NCBI RefSeq assembly: GCF_900112285.1
Contig: NZ_FOKZ01000006.1
Coordinates: 62,001 to 126,000 of the forward strand
Direction of reading: 5' to 3'
DNA from: Polaromonas sp. OV174
GTDB lineage: Bacteria; Pseudomonadota; Gammaproteobacteria; Burkholderiales; Burkholderiaceae_C
DNA: 64,000 nucleotides
Under the pieces are notes generated by a model. That model saw only the letters and a list, made by a program, of their open reading frames with translations. It was not told where the DNA came from and did no database searches. Both the position numbers and the translations under genes were made by a program. Within the stretch, counting starts at the first letter, position 1. The number at the start of each line of letters is the position of its first letter. Positions 57,508 through 64,000 of this stretch are shown one piece after another.

Positions 57508-58874
57508 TGGTCAAGGCCACCACACCCATGAGTTTGATCTGGTCTCGCCCCTGGGCCACAAGCCCACGGCCATGCGTACCCACCGTAACCACTGCCCAGC
57601 CGGGCGGCAGGACGGGCGCAGTTTCCGCAGGGAGCAATCCGCGCGGCGACGTAGATAGCGAGAACCTCCCCAGCACCCGAGCAACACGACCAACGCGTGG
57701 TATGTCAATTTCTCCGATGGCTCTGTCACCAACAACAACAAGAACAACAGCTATCGGGCTCGGGCTGTCCGCAAATCAAACCGAATGCGATGTCACCGTG
57801 GAGGATTTGCTGCAGGCGTGGCATGACTGCCGTAAAAGAAAGAGCAACAGCGCCAGCGCCATAGCGTTTGGCGCGCACCTGGCGCGCAACATCATGCAGC
57901 TGCACGCTGAGCTGCATGACGGCACCTACGCGCCAGGCCGCAGCATCTGCTTTGTCGTCCTCAAGCCCAAGCCACGCGAGGTGTGGGCGGCAGACTTTCG
58001 CGATCGCGTTGTGCATCACCTGCTCTACAACCGCGTGGCCGAGCGCTTCGTGCGAGCTTTCAGCACCGATTCGTGCGCCTGCCTGCCTGGGCGCGGCACC
58101 CTTTACGGCGCCAGGCGGCTGGAGTCCAAGATCCGGCGCGTTACAGAAAATTGGACCGTGCCCGCGCACTACCTGAAATGCGACTTTGCCAATTTCTTCG
58201 TCAGCATCGACCGCAGCATCCTGCGCGCCCAGCTGGCCGCAAAAATCCACGAGCCCTGGTGGCTCTGGCTCGCCGATGTCGTGTTGTTCCACGATCCGCG
58301 TGCCGACGTCGAAGTGCGATCTTCGCCCGAGCTGATGGCCCGCGTGCCGCCGTACAAAAGTCTGTTCAATCAGCGCGCGGGCTTTGGGCTGCCCATTGGC
58401 AATCTGAGCAGTCAGTTCTTCGCCAACATTTATCTGGATGCGCTTGACCAGTTTGCGCAGCACGAGATCAGGTCCATGGGCTACGTGCGCTACGTGGACG
58501 ACTTCATTTTGCTGGAGCGCGATCCGGCCCGGCTGGTGGCCGCACTGGCGCGCATCGAGGCCTTTGCACAAGAGCGCCTTGGGCTACGGCTCAACCCAAC
58601 GAAAACCATCCTGCAGCCGGTGGATCGCGGTGTTGATTTTGTCGGGCACATCGTGCGCCCGCATCACACACGCACCCGCAAGCGCCTGTTGGGCAACGCG
58701 CTGCGCTCCCTGGAGCGTGAGCCTGACGCCGCGCAGCGCCGCAGCGTGGCCAACAGCTACCTGGGCTTGATGCGCCAGGGTAAGGATTTTCACCGCCGCG
58801 CGCAGCTGGTCAAGGCCTGCAGACTGCTCGGGCATTCCCATGAATCACACGCAGAAAGGGTATTTTTGAAATGA
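57507..58874 (+). CDS. DGR2 reverse transcriptase
   Basis: 455 residues if started at the ATG (57507) overlapping the avd stop; the TR2 lies within its first 90 codons. RT core from about residue 97 (VEDLLQAWHDC): PGRSICFVVLKPKPREVWAADF, RDRVVHHLLYN, YLKCDFANFFVSIDR, GLPIGNLSSQFFANI and catalytic YVDDFILLERD. ATG 57702 (inside TR2) or GTG 57798 could be alternative starts. It is closely similar to the DGR1 enzyme in these motifs, but the two are clearly diverged elsewhere. Confidence 0.93.
   Translation: MVKATTPMSLIWSRPWATSPRPCVPTVTTAQPGGRTGAVSAGSNPRGDVDSENLPSTRATRPTRGMSISPMALSPTTTRTTAIGLGLSANQTECDVTVEDLLQAWHDCRKRKSNSASAIAFGAHLARNIMQLHAELHDGTYAPGRSICFVVLKPKPREVWAADFRDRVVHHLLYNRVAERFVRAFSTDSCACLPGRGTLYGARRLESKIRRVTENWTVPAHYLKCDFANFFVSIDRSILRAQLAAKIHEPWWLWLADVVLFHDPRADVEVRSSPELMARVPPYKSLFNQRAGFGLPIGNLSSQFFANIYLDALDQFAQHEIRSMGYVRYVDDFILLERDPARLVAALARIEAFAQERLGLRLNPTKTILQPVDRGVDFVGHIVRPHHTRTRKRLLGNALRSLEREPDAAQRRSVANSYLGLMRQGKDFHRRAQLVKACRLLGHSHESHAERVFLK
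57669..57773 (+). repeat. DGR2 template repeat (TR2)
   Basis: 105-nt template. In the target frame it encodes seven AAC and one AAT Asn codons around NTTNAWYVNFSDGSV, then NNNKNNSYRARAVR. Identical to VR4 except at nine adenines. It lies in the RT open frame but is read there in another phase. Confidence 0.95.
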
Positions 58875-59308
58875 AACTGATCATCCAAGGCGGCCGCATT
58901 GCGGCCACGGCAACCGACGCTTACGCCGGACCAGGCGAATACATTGCAGCGCCTGACGATTTCGACGTCACACGACTGAGCGAGTATGTTTATGCCGAAG
59001 GCGTGTTGACGCTGGCTGTGGCGACCCGATTGACGCGGCTGGCGTTCCGTGGCCGCTTTACCCAGACGGAAAAGGTCGGGCTAGAAATGGCCGCCCTTGA
59101 CGACCCGACGGCGCCGCTTCTCCAGCGCCAGCAAGCGGCAGCGCTGCGGGCGAGTCTGGCCGATATGGCTGCAGCCACTTACATTGACCTGAGTCGCGCT
59201 GATACCCGTGCAGGCGTCGAGCAGCTTGAGGCTGGCGGGCTGCTGGCTCCGGGCCGCGCGCTGGAGATTCTGGATGCGCCCGTGCAGCCCGAGGAGCGAC
59301 CGCTGTGA
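58871..59308 (+). CDS. hypothetical tail-region protein
   Basis: 145 residues (MKLIIQGGRIAATATDAYAG…). The N terminus resembles short domains found in caudal proteins and chaperones of fibres (GEYIAAPDDFDVTRLSEYVY); the rest is helical. It overlaps the RT stop by four bases, so it follows the DGR2 cassette in the same transcript. Confidence 0.6.
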   Translation: MKLIIQGGRIAATATDAYAGPGEYIAAPDDFDVTRLSEYVYAEGVLTLAVATRLTRLAFRGRFTQTEKVGLEMAALDDPTAPLLQRQQAAALRASLADMAAATYIDLSRADTRAGVEQLEAGGLLAPGRALEILDAPVQPEERPL

Positions 59309-59751
59309 AGGTCGCGTTTTACAAAGGGCGCAAGCGCCTGTTTAACCGGCTGACGGCCTGGTGGCTGCGTGGCGACTACTCGCATGTCGAAATCATCCTG
59401 GGCACCGATGCGGCAGGCCTGGCCATTTGCGCCAGCAGTTCGATGATGGACGGCGGCGTGCGCATCAAACACATGCGACTGGACCCGGCTCACTGGGATG
59501 TGATCGAGGTCGGCGGCGATGCAGCGGCTGCCTGGGCTTGGTTGGCTGAGCGTGAAGGCCAGGGTTACGACTACCTGGGCCTGTTGGGTTTTGTCGCCCG
59601 CGTGCTGGGCCACGACAAAGGCCGCTGGGTCTGCAGTGAGGCCGTGGCCGCGATGTTGGGCATGCCTGATGCCTGGCGTTTCGACCCCTGCTCGCTCTAT
59701 GCGGCGCTGTCGCGGCCTTGCGGTCATGGCGAGGAGGTGGCGCATGCCTGA
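59305..59751 (+). CDS. NlpC/P60-like (permuted papain-fold) protein
   Basis: 148 residues from a GTG with GAGGAG upstream. The pattern YSHVEIILG (His), KHMRLDPAHWDVIEV and CSEAVAAMLG (Cys) fits the YiiX/permuted NlpC-P60 group of papain-fold enzymes. In phages such proteins may help penetrate the cell wall or act at the tail tip. The catalytic order is inferred from motifs only. Confidence 0.62.
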   Translation: MKVAFYKGRKRLFNRLTAWWLRGDYSHVEIILGTDAAGLAICASSSMMDGGVRIKHMRLDPAHWDVIEVGGDAAAAWAWLAEREGQGYDYLGLLGFVARVLGHDKGRWVCSEAVAAMLGMPDAWRFDPCSLYAALSRPCGHGEEVAHA

Positions 59752-60124
59752 GCCCACGTCCACTACCGGCGCAGCTGGCGCGGCCCTGGTGGCCATCTCC
59801 TCATCCTTGGTTGGCGCCAAGTACGGCGCCATCGCCACTGTGGCTTTTGCGGCATTTGTCGGCACCTTGATTTCGCTGGGCGAGGTGGCCACCACCGGCC
59901 GCCTCGATGCGCTCAAGTATGTGGGTCGCTACGTCTTGATGGCGGTAGTGATCGCCGGCACGCTCAGCGCGCTGGTCGAGATTTACTGGAGCATTCCAGC
60001 GATGGAAGTCCTGGCGCTGGTGGCCTTCCTGATCGGCTGGATCGGCAGCCGCTGGCAGGGCGTGCTGGGGGCCGCCCTGAGTGGCTTGTCGGCACTGGCC
60101 GGGCGCAAGGGGGCCGGCCCATGA
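59744..60124 (+). CDS. putative holin
   Basis: 126 residues from the ATG at 59744, preceded by GAGGAGG. Three hydrophobic segments (about residues 13-45, 62-82 and 88-105) and a basic end (GRKGAGP) fit a class I holin. It is the first gene of the lysis cassette. Confidence 0.7.
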   Translation: MPEPTSTTGAAGAALVAISSSLVGAKYGAIATVAFAAFVGTLISLGEVATTGRLDALKYVGRYVLMAVVIAGTLSALVEIYWSIPAMEVLALVAFLIGWIGSRWQGVLGAALSGLSALAGRKGAGP

Positions 60125-60417
60125 TTGCCAAGCTGTTGCTTGTGCTGTTTCAGGTGCATGCACTGGCGCTGCTGATGTCGTGCTTTTGCCGGCTCGCCAA
60201 GACCTCCAAGGCCAATACGCTGCCCTCGGTGCGCTGGGTATTCACCGGGCTGTCCATCGTCTCGGCCTGGTGCGCGGCCGCGCCCTGGCTGTTCGCGTAC
60301 CGGCCGGATCTGATTTCCACCGCCCTGGTGTGTGCCATCACCTACACCCAGATCGTCACCAGCCACCACTGGCGCCGAGGGGTGCCGCATCAATTTTTGA
60401 AGGAATCCAAGGAATGA
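60121..60417 (+). CDS. small membrane protein of the lysis region
   Basis: 98 residues, three predicted membrane helices (residues 3-22, 38-57 and 65-82). It overlaps its neighbours by four bases. Could be a second holin/antiholin; no diagnostic motif. Confidence 0.6.
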   Translation: MIAKLLLVLFQVHALALLMSCFCRLAKTSKANTLPSVRWVFTGLSIVSAWCAAAPWLFAYRPDLISTALVCAITYTQIVTSHHWRRGVPHQFLKESKE

Positions 60418-60872
60418 AACTCACGCCCCATTTCACCCTGGCCGAACTGACGGCCAGCAGCAAGGCCAGTCAGCTGGGCCTGGACAACATGCCAGCCGAG
60501 GAGATCGTGCCACGCCTGGTGCGCACTGCCGAGATGCTGGAGCGCATCCGGTCCACCCTCAATGCCCCCATCGTCGTCACGAGCGGCTACCGTGGTCAGG
60601 CGCTCAATCGGGCCGTGGGCGGCGTCACCAGTTCAGACCACACCCAGGGACATGCCGCCGACATCGTGGCGCCAGGCTACGGCTCGCCCTACCAGATCGC
60701 CAAGCTGCTGGCGCCGCTGGTGGCCACGCTGGGTATCGGCCAGCTGATCTTGGAGGGCGTGAAGGGTAAGCAGTGGGTGCACGTCAGCACCCGCGTGCCT
60801 GACAAGACCGTCAACCGTGTCATCACCATTACCGACGCCGGCGCGCAGCTGGGCATTCAGGAGTTGGCATGA
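60414..60872 (+). CDS. endolysin, D-Ala-D-Ala peptidase M15 family
   Basis: 152 residues. The M15A metal site is seen in TSGYRGQALNRAVGG…SDHTQGHAADI and the final His in KQWVHVST. Cleaves peptidoglycan cross-links. An AAGGA site precedes the ATG. No signal peptide, so it depends on the holin. Confidence 0.88.
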   Translation: MKLTPHFTLAELTASSKASQLGLDNMPAEEIVPRLVRTAEMLERIRSTLNAPIVVTSGYRGQALNRAVGGVTSSDHTQGHAADIVAPGYGSPYQIAKLLAPLVATLGIGQLILEGVKGKQWVHVSTRVPDKTVNRVITITDAGAQLGIQELA

Positions 60873-61333
60873 GCTGGCCCCTGCAGCTGGTGCTGGCCCT
60901 GGCCATCTTCGCCGCCGGCGGCGCGGCCGGCATCAAGTATCACGTCGGCGTGGATGCCCAGCGCGAGCTGGCTGCAAAGGACTTGCGCGAAAGCGATGCC
61001 AGGCAGCAGCGCCAATTCAATGACACGGCCGCCGGCAAGCACGCCACGGCCGTGGCCACCATCTCAAACCAACTCGGAAACGCCCGTGAAAAAATTGCCC
61101 AACTGTCTGGCCGCTCTTGCCTTGATGCTGGCACTGTCGGCATGCTCAACGCCATCGGTCGTGAGTCAATGCGAGCCGCTGCCCGCGAACCTGCGGGTAC
61201 GGCCCAAGCAGCTGCCACTGATCGGGATGTCAGCACAGCCATTGCCACCTGTCGAGCTGGGTACGGGGAAATTGAAAGCCAACTGAATCAGATACTGGAC
61301 ATCGAGGACAGGCGGCATCCGCCGGCGCCATGA
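60869..61333 (+). CDS. Rz-like i-spanin
   Basis: 154 residues (MSWPLQLVLALAIFAAGGAA…). One N-terminal membrane helix followed by a charged coiled coil, the layout of Rz inner-membrane spanins. The Rz1-like gene lies inside it in another frame. The C-terminal ends at one base from the convergent integrase stop. Confidence 0.8.
   Translation: MSWPLQLVLALAIFAAGGAAGIKYHVGVDAQRELAAKDLRESDARQQRQFNDTAAGKHATAVATISNQLGNAREKIAQLSGRSCLDAGTVGMLNAIGRESMRAAAREPAGTAQAAATDRDVSTAIATCRAGYGEIESQLNQILDIEDRRHPPAP
61086..61286 (+). CDS. Rz1-like o-spanin lipoprotein embedded in Rz
   Basis: 66 residues from a GTG at 61086 (MKKLPNCLAALALMLALSAC) with lipobox LSAC, then a short Pro-rich mature part. Nested entirely in the Rz gene in the +1 frame, like lambda Rz/Rz1. 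Together they fuse the membranes at the end of lysis. Confidence 0.82.
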   Translation: MKKLPNCLAALALMLALSACSTPSVVSQCEPLPANLRVRPKQLPLIGMSAQPLPPVELGTGKLKAN

Positions 61334-61334
61334 C

Positions 61335-62951
61335 TCATGTGCAGGCGCCCGCCATGCTCTCGGCCGCAACCCACTCGCCCTTGGCGTTGATCCGCAGCAC
61401 GCGCGCCGTTCCCCCCTTGGCGACCAGCATCATGTCCATCATGCCGGGTGGCGTCTCGCTGGGCCGCACACCCTTGTGGTAAATCACGATGCGCTCAAAC
61501 GTGTCGGCGACCAGCTGGCGCGTCTGTAGTCGCGAATCGGTATCCTGCGCCTCGACACCCTCACTCAGCTTGCGCCAGATCTCGTCCGCACCCGTCAGGT
61601 GGGTGCGGGCGCTGGCGGCCAGGTCGCGCTCGGCCGCGACGATCTCGGCCTGTTGTATTTGCTGCTCAGCCTCCAGTTCGCGGGCGCGCTTGGCGAATGT
61701 TGCCGGCACGCTGCCCGCGCTGGCCAGCATGGCGTCGGTCAGCCGCTCCAGCTTTTCCGTCAGGTCGGCGACCCGCTCCCGTGCCGTCGCCAGGCGGGCA
61801 CGGGGCGCGGCCGCACGGTCGGCGCCATAAAGTGCCTGCAGGTTGACGATGTCAGAGCAATAAGACATCAGCGCCCGCTCGATGGGCGCGACCGACGTGG
61901 AGCCAGCGACCGGGCAGCCGTCGCCGTAGGCTTTACTGGTGCAGTGCAGACGTCTGTGCCCATCCTGGATGCGGCCGCCGGGCAGGCGGTTGCGTGTGCC
62001 AATGTTTTGGCCGCAAAGCGCGCGGCCGCAGTAGCCGCACAGCGTAATTCGCATGCCGGTGATGATGTGTGGCACTGGCCCCTTGGCAGTCCGGCGGCCA
62101 CGGCCGCCAGCCACCGCCTGCAGCTCGGACCACTCGGCCGGTGTGAGCAGGGCAGGGTAGTAGCCGGGGAGGTTGTATTGCTCGCCGGCCAGCAATAGCT
62201 CTTTTTCGCCTATCAGGGCGCGCTGGTGGATCAGGCGGTAGATCTGCAGCGCCTGGGGGCCGCGCCCGGTCAGCGACAGGCCACGAGTGTGCAACTCACG
62301 CACAATGCTGCTGGCACCATGGCCGCGCCGGTACAGATCCAGGCCGGCATGCACCGCTTCTACTCGGCTCGGCACAATTTGCCATTTGCCGTCCACCAGC
62401 TCCAGCCAGGCCGGGTCTTTGCCATTGCGGATCAGCCCGGTGTAGGTGCCCGCCATCCAGCCCTCGCACTGCCGGCGAATGCTGGCCAGCACCCGCTTGC
62501 TCTTGGTGTCGCTCTCTTCGTGGGCTCGAATCATCACCAGCAGCGAATAGACCAGGTCCATGGGATTGGCCTTAAGGTGCTCGCGGCTGTAGGTCTTTCC
62601 GTCGCTGGCCGTGACGACGGTGATGCCTGCATTTACAATCTGGGCTAGTTGCGCTTGGGCCTGGATGGGCTCGGCGCGGGAGAGTCGATCCAGTCCCTCG
62701 ACGATCAAGACCGACCCAACTGGTACGCGGCCGGCATCAACCGCCGCCAAAAAGACTCCCAGGGCGCCCGATTTGATGTGCTGCTGATGATAGGCCGAGA
62801 GGCCCTCGTCCTTTAGGGAGAGCGAGTCGTCAAGCTGCAGGCCGTGCTCCTCTGCCCAGCGCGCCGCATACGCGCGCTGCCGCTCGCCGCTATGACCAGC
62901 TGCTTGGCGCGGATCAGAAAACCGCATATAGCTATAAACCAGACCACCCAT
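61335..62951 (-). CDS. large serine recombinase (integrase)
   Basis: 538 residues from the ATG at 62951 ([20 protein letters not shown]). The resolvase domain has the catalytic Ser in YMRFSDPRQ and Arg in [12 protein letters not shown] recombinase domain and zinc ribbon ([10 protein letters not shown]…[11 protein letters not shown]) and a long coiled coil follow, the architecture of large serine integrases. It is encoded directly beside attR. Its start and the chimeric rimO start diverge with only 12 bp between them. Confidence 0.93.
   Translation of the reverse strand: MGGLVYSYMRFSDPRQAAGHSGERQRAYAARWAEEHGLQLDDSLSLKDEGLSAYHQQHIKSGALGVFLAAVDAGRVPVGSVLIVEGLDRLSRAEPIQAQAQLAQIVNAGITVVTASDGKTYSREHLKANPMDLVYSLLVMIRAHEESDTKSKRVLASIRRQCEGWMAGTYTGLIRNGKDPAWLELVDGKWQIVPSRVEAVHAGLDLYRRGHGASSIVRELHTRGLSLTGRGPQALQIYRLIHQRALIGEKELLLAGEQYNLPGYYPALLTPAEWSELQAVAGGRGRRTAKGPVPHIITGMRITLCGYCGRALCGQNIGTRNRLPGGRIQDGHRRLHCTSKAYGDGCPVAGSTSVAPIERALMSYCSDIVNLQALYGADRAAAPRARLATARERVADLTEKLERLTDAMLASAGSVPATFAKRARELEAEQQIQQAEIVAAERDLAASARTHLTGADEIWRKLSEGVEAQDTDSRLQTRQLVADTFERIVIYHKGVRPSETPPGMMDMMLVAKGGTARVLRINAKGEWVAAESMAGACT
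62904..62932 (+). promoter_or_regulatory. candidate phage-borne promoter for rimO
   Basis: TTGGCG (62904-62909), 17 bp, then TATAGC (62927-62932) inside the 5' end of the integrase gene, about 31 bp before the chimeric rimO ATG. A fair but unproven sigma-70 match. The host rimO promoter remains at the other end of the prophage. Confidence 0.35.
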
Positions 62952-62963
62952 AACGAACCCCTT

Positions 62964-64000
62964 ATGACCACACAATTAGACCGCGCCCCACGTATAGGTA
63001 TGGTATCGCTAGGTTGCCCCAAAGCGCTTACCGATTCCGAGTTGATCCTGACGCAACTCAACGCCGAGGGCTACCAGACCTCCAAAACCTTTGAGGGCGC
63101 GGATCTGGTGATCGTCAATACCTGCGGCTTTATCGATGATGCCGTCAAGGAAAGCCTGGACACGATTGGCGAGGCGCTGGCAGAAAATGGCCGGGTCATC
63201 GTGACCGGCTGTTTGGGCGCCAAGGCGGGTGAGGGCGGCGGCAACCTAGTGCGGCAGATGCACCCTAGCGTGCTGGCGGTGACTGGCCCGCATGCCACGC
63301 AGGAGGTGATGGATGCCGTTCATCTGAATTTGCCCAAGCCGCATGACCCCTTTGTGGATCTGGTGCCCAATTCCTTTGGCGTGGCCGGCATCAAGCTGAC
63401 GCCCAGGCATTACGCCTATCTGAAAATCAGCGAAGGCTGCAACCATCGCTGTACCTTTTGCATCATCCCGTCGATGCGGGGTGATTTGGTGTCGCGTCCG
63501 ATTGGCGATGTGCTCGGTGAGGCCAAGGCCTTGTTTGAGGGTGGCGTCAAAGAGTTGCTGGTGATCAGTCAGGACACGTCGGCCTATGGCGTCGATGTTA
63601 AATACCGCACCGGCTTCTGGGATGGCAAGCCGGTCAAGACGCGCATGTTGGAGCTGGTTCAGGCGCTGGGCGAGATTGCCGAGCCTTACGGCGCCTGGGT
63701 GCGTTTGCACTATGTCTATCCCTACCCAAGTGTGGACGAAATACTTCCTCTGATGGCCACGGGCAAGGTGCTGCCGTATCTGGATGTGCCTTTGCAGCAC
63801 AGTCACCCGGATGTGCTCAAGCGCATGAAACGCCCGGCCAGTGGCGAGAAAAATCTGGAGCGCATTGCACGCTGGCGCGAGATTTGTCCCGAGATCGTGA
63901 TCCGCAGTACCTTTATTGCCGGTTTCCCGGGCGAAACTGAGGCCGAATTCGAGCATTTGCTGGACTTCATGCGCGAAGCCAAAATTGACCGTGCTGGTTG
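62964..64000 (+). CDS. rimO: RimO, ribosomal protein S12 methylthiotransferase (chimeric start), partial
   Basis: At least 345 residues; runs off the window. Radical-SAM enzyme that methylthiolates Asp88 of ribosomal protein S12. The first 17 or so residues ([17 protein letters not shown]) come from the phage. The crossover codon is the first cluster cysteine in [12 protein letters not shown], and the remaining motifs are host: [19 protein letters not shown], the CNHRCTFC radical-SAM cysteines and [10 protein letters not shown]. No strong ribosome site precedes the ATG. The frame is intact, so function is probably retained. Confidence 0.93.
   Translation, partial: MTTQLDRAPRIGMVSLGCPKALTDSELILTQLNAEGYQTSKTFEGADLVIVNTCGFIDDAVKESLDTIGEALAENGRVIVTGCLGAKAGEGGGNLVRQMHPSVLAVTGPHATQEVMDAVHLNLPKPHDPFVDLVPNSFGVAGIKLTPRHYAYLKISEGCNHRCTFCIIPSMRGDLVSRPIGDVLGEAKALFEGGVKELLVISQDTSAYGVDVKYRTGFWDGKPVKTRMLELVQALGEIAEPYGAWVRLHYVYPYPSVDEILPLMATGKVLPYLDVPLQHSHPDVLKRMKRPASGEKNLERIARWREICPEIVIRSTFIAGFPGETEAEFEHLLDFMREAKIDRAG
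62990..63040. other. attR, right prophage attachment junction
   Basis: Phage sequence (GGTATGGTATCGCTAGGT) switches to host rimO (CCCAAAGCGCTTACC) at TG 63015-63016. The phage side encodes IGMVSLGC, matching host VGFVSLGC in protein, though only 13 of the 24 bases agree. Confidence 0.75.

Larger units (their letters stand above)
23263..63015. mobile_element. HK97-like siphovirus prophage integrated in rimO
   Basis: About 39.75 kb bounded by attL and attR in rimO. It encodes a serine integrase at the right end, a CI-like repressor, replication, packaging, head, tail and lysis genes, and two diversity-generating retroelements. All expected modules of a temperate siphovirus are present and open, so it looks inducible rather than decayed. 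I did not identify a recombination directionality factor. Confidence 0.93.

Overview
The window looks like chromosome of a Comamonadaceae-type betaproteobacterium (order Burkholderiales, Rhodoferax/Polaromonas-like). I infer this from the high GC, the gene content (serB-mfd-ispD-ispF, envZ/ompR, a DUF1800/DUF1501 pair, bdhA, relA, phaR next to rimO) and a short dispersed repeat of the kind seen in that family. The taxonomy is inference; no search was run.

Positions 1-23177 are ordinary chromosome: an ABC transporter end, serB, mfd, the isoprenoid genes ispD and ispF, an EnvZ/OmpR-type two-component system, an exported DUF1800/DUF1501 pair, a SIMPL-domain protein, a PACE efflux protein with a divergent LysR regulator, an outer-membrane barrel, several metabolic enzymes, monofunctional relA, tRNA-Val(GAC) and phaR. 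Positions 62964-64000 resume chromosome inside rimO.

Between them lies a complete-looking siphovirus prophage of about 39.75 kb (23263-63015). It is integrated in codons of rimO by a large serine recombinase. The left host junction keeps a 38-codon dead stump of rimO. The right junction carries a phage-encoded replacement start (new ATG at 62964) that restores the reading frame and the conserved SLGC motif at protein level although the DNA differs. The prophage is laid out as a leftward accessory/early arm (23348-32788), a regulatory core with a CI-like repressor, YdaS/Cro-like and CII-like proteins and repeated 14-bp operators (33371-36657), replication genes with seven iterons inside the O-like gene (37527-38399), a Q-like protein and late terminator (38449-39289), cos-type HK97-like packaging and head genes (39321-47011), a tail module with a -1 frameshift chaperone and a 1584-residue tape measure (47008-56121), and lysis genes (59744-61333) next to the integrase.

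The most striking content is two separate diversity-generating retroelements (DGRs) in this one prophage. DGR1, in the leftward arm (24770-28404, minus strand), has a reverse transcriptase, Avd, one template repeat and three variable targets that are small stand-alone C-type-lectin-like proteins far from the tail genes. DGR2, in the tail region (56123-58874, plus strand), has one tail-linked target, Avd, its template repeat and a second reverse transcriptase. Aligning by hand, every one of the 38 template-to-variable-region differences (11, 8 and 10 for DGR1; 9 for DGR2) falls on a template adenine, and each variable region is followed by a hairpin. That is the signature of adenine-specific mutagenic retrohoming.
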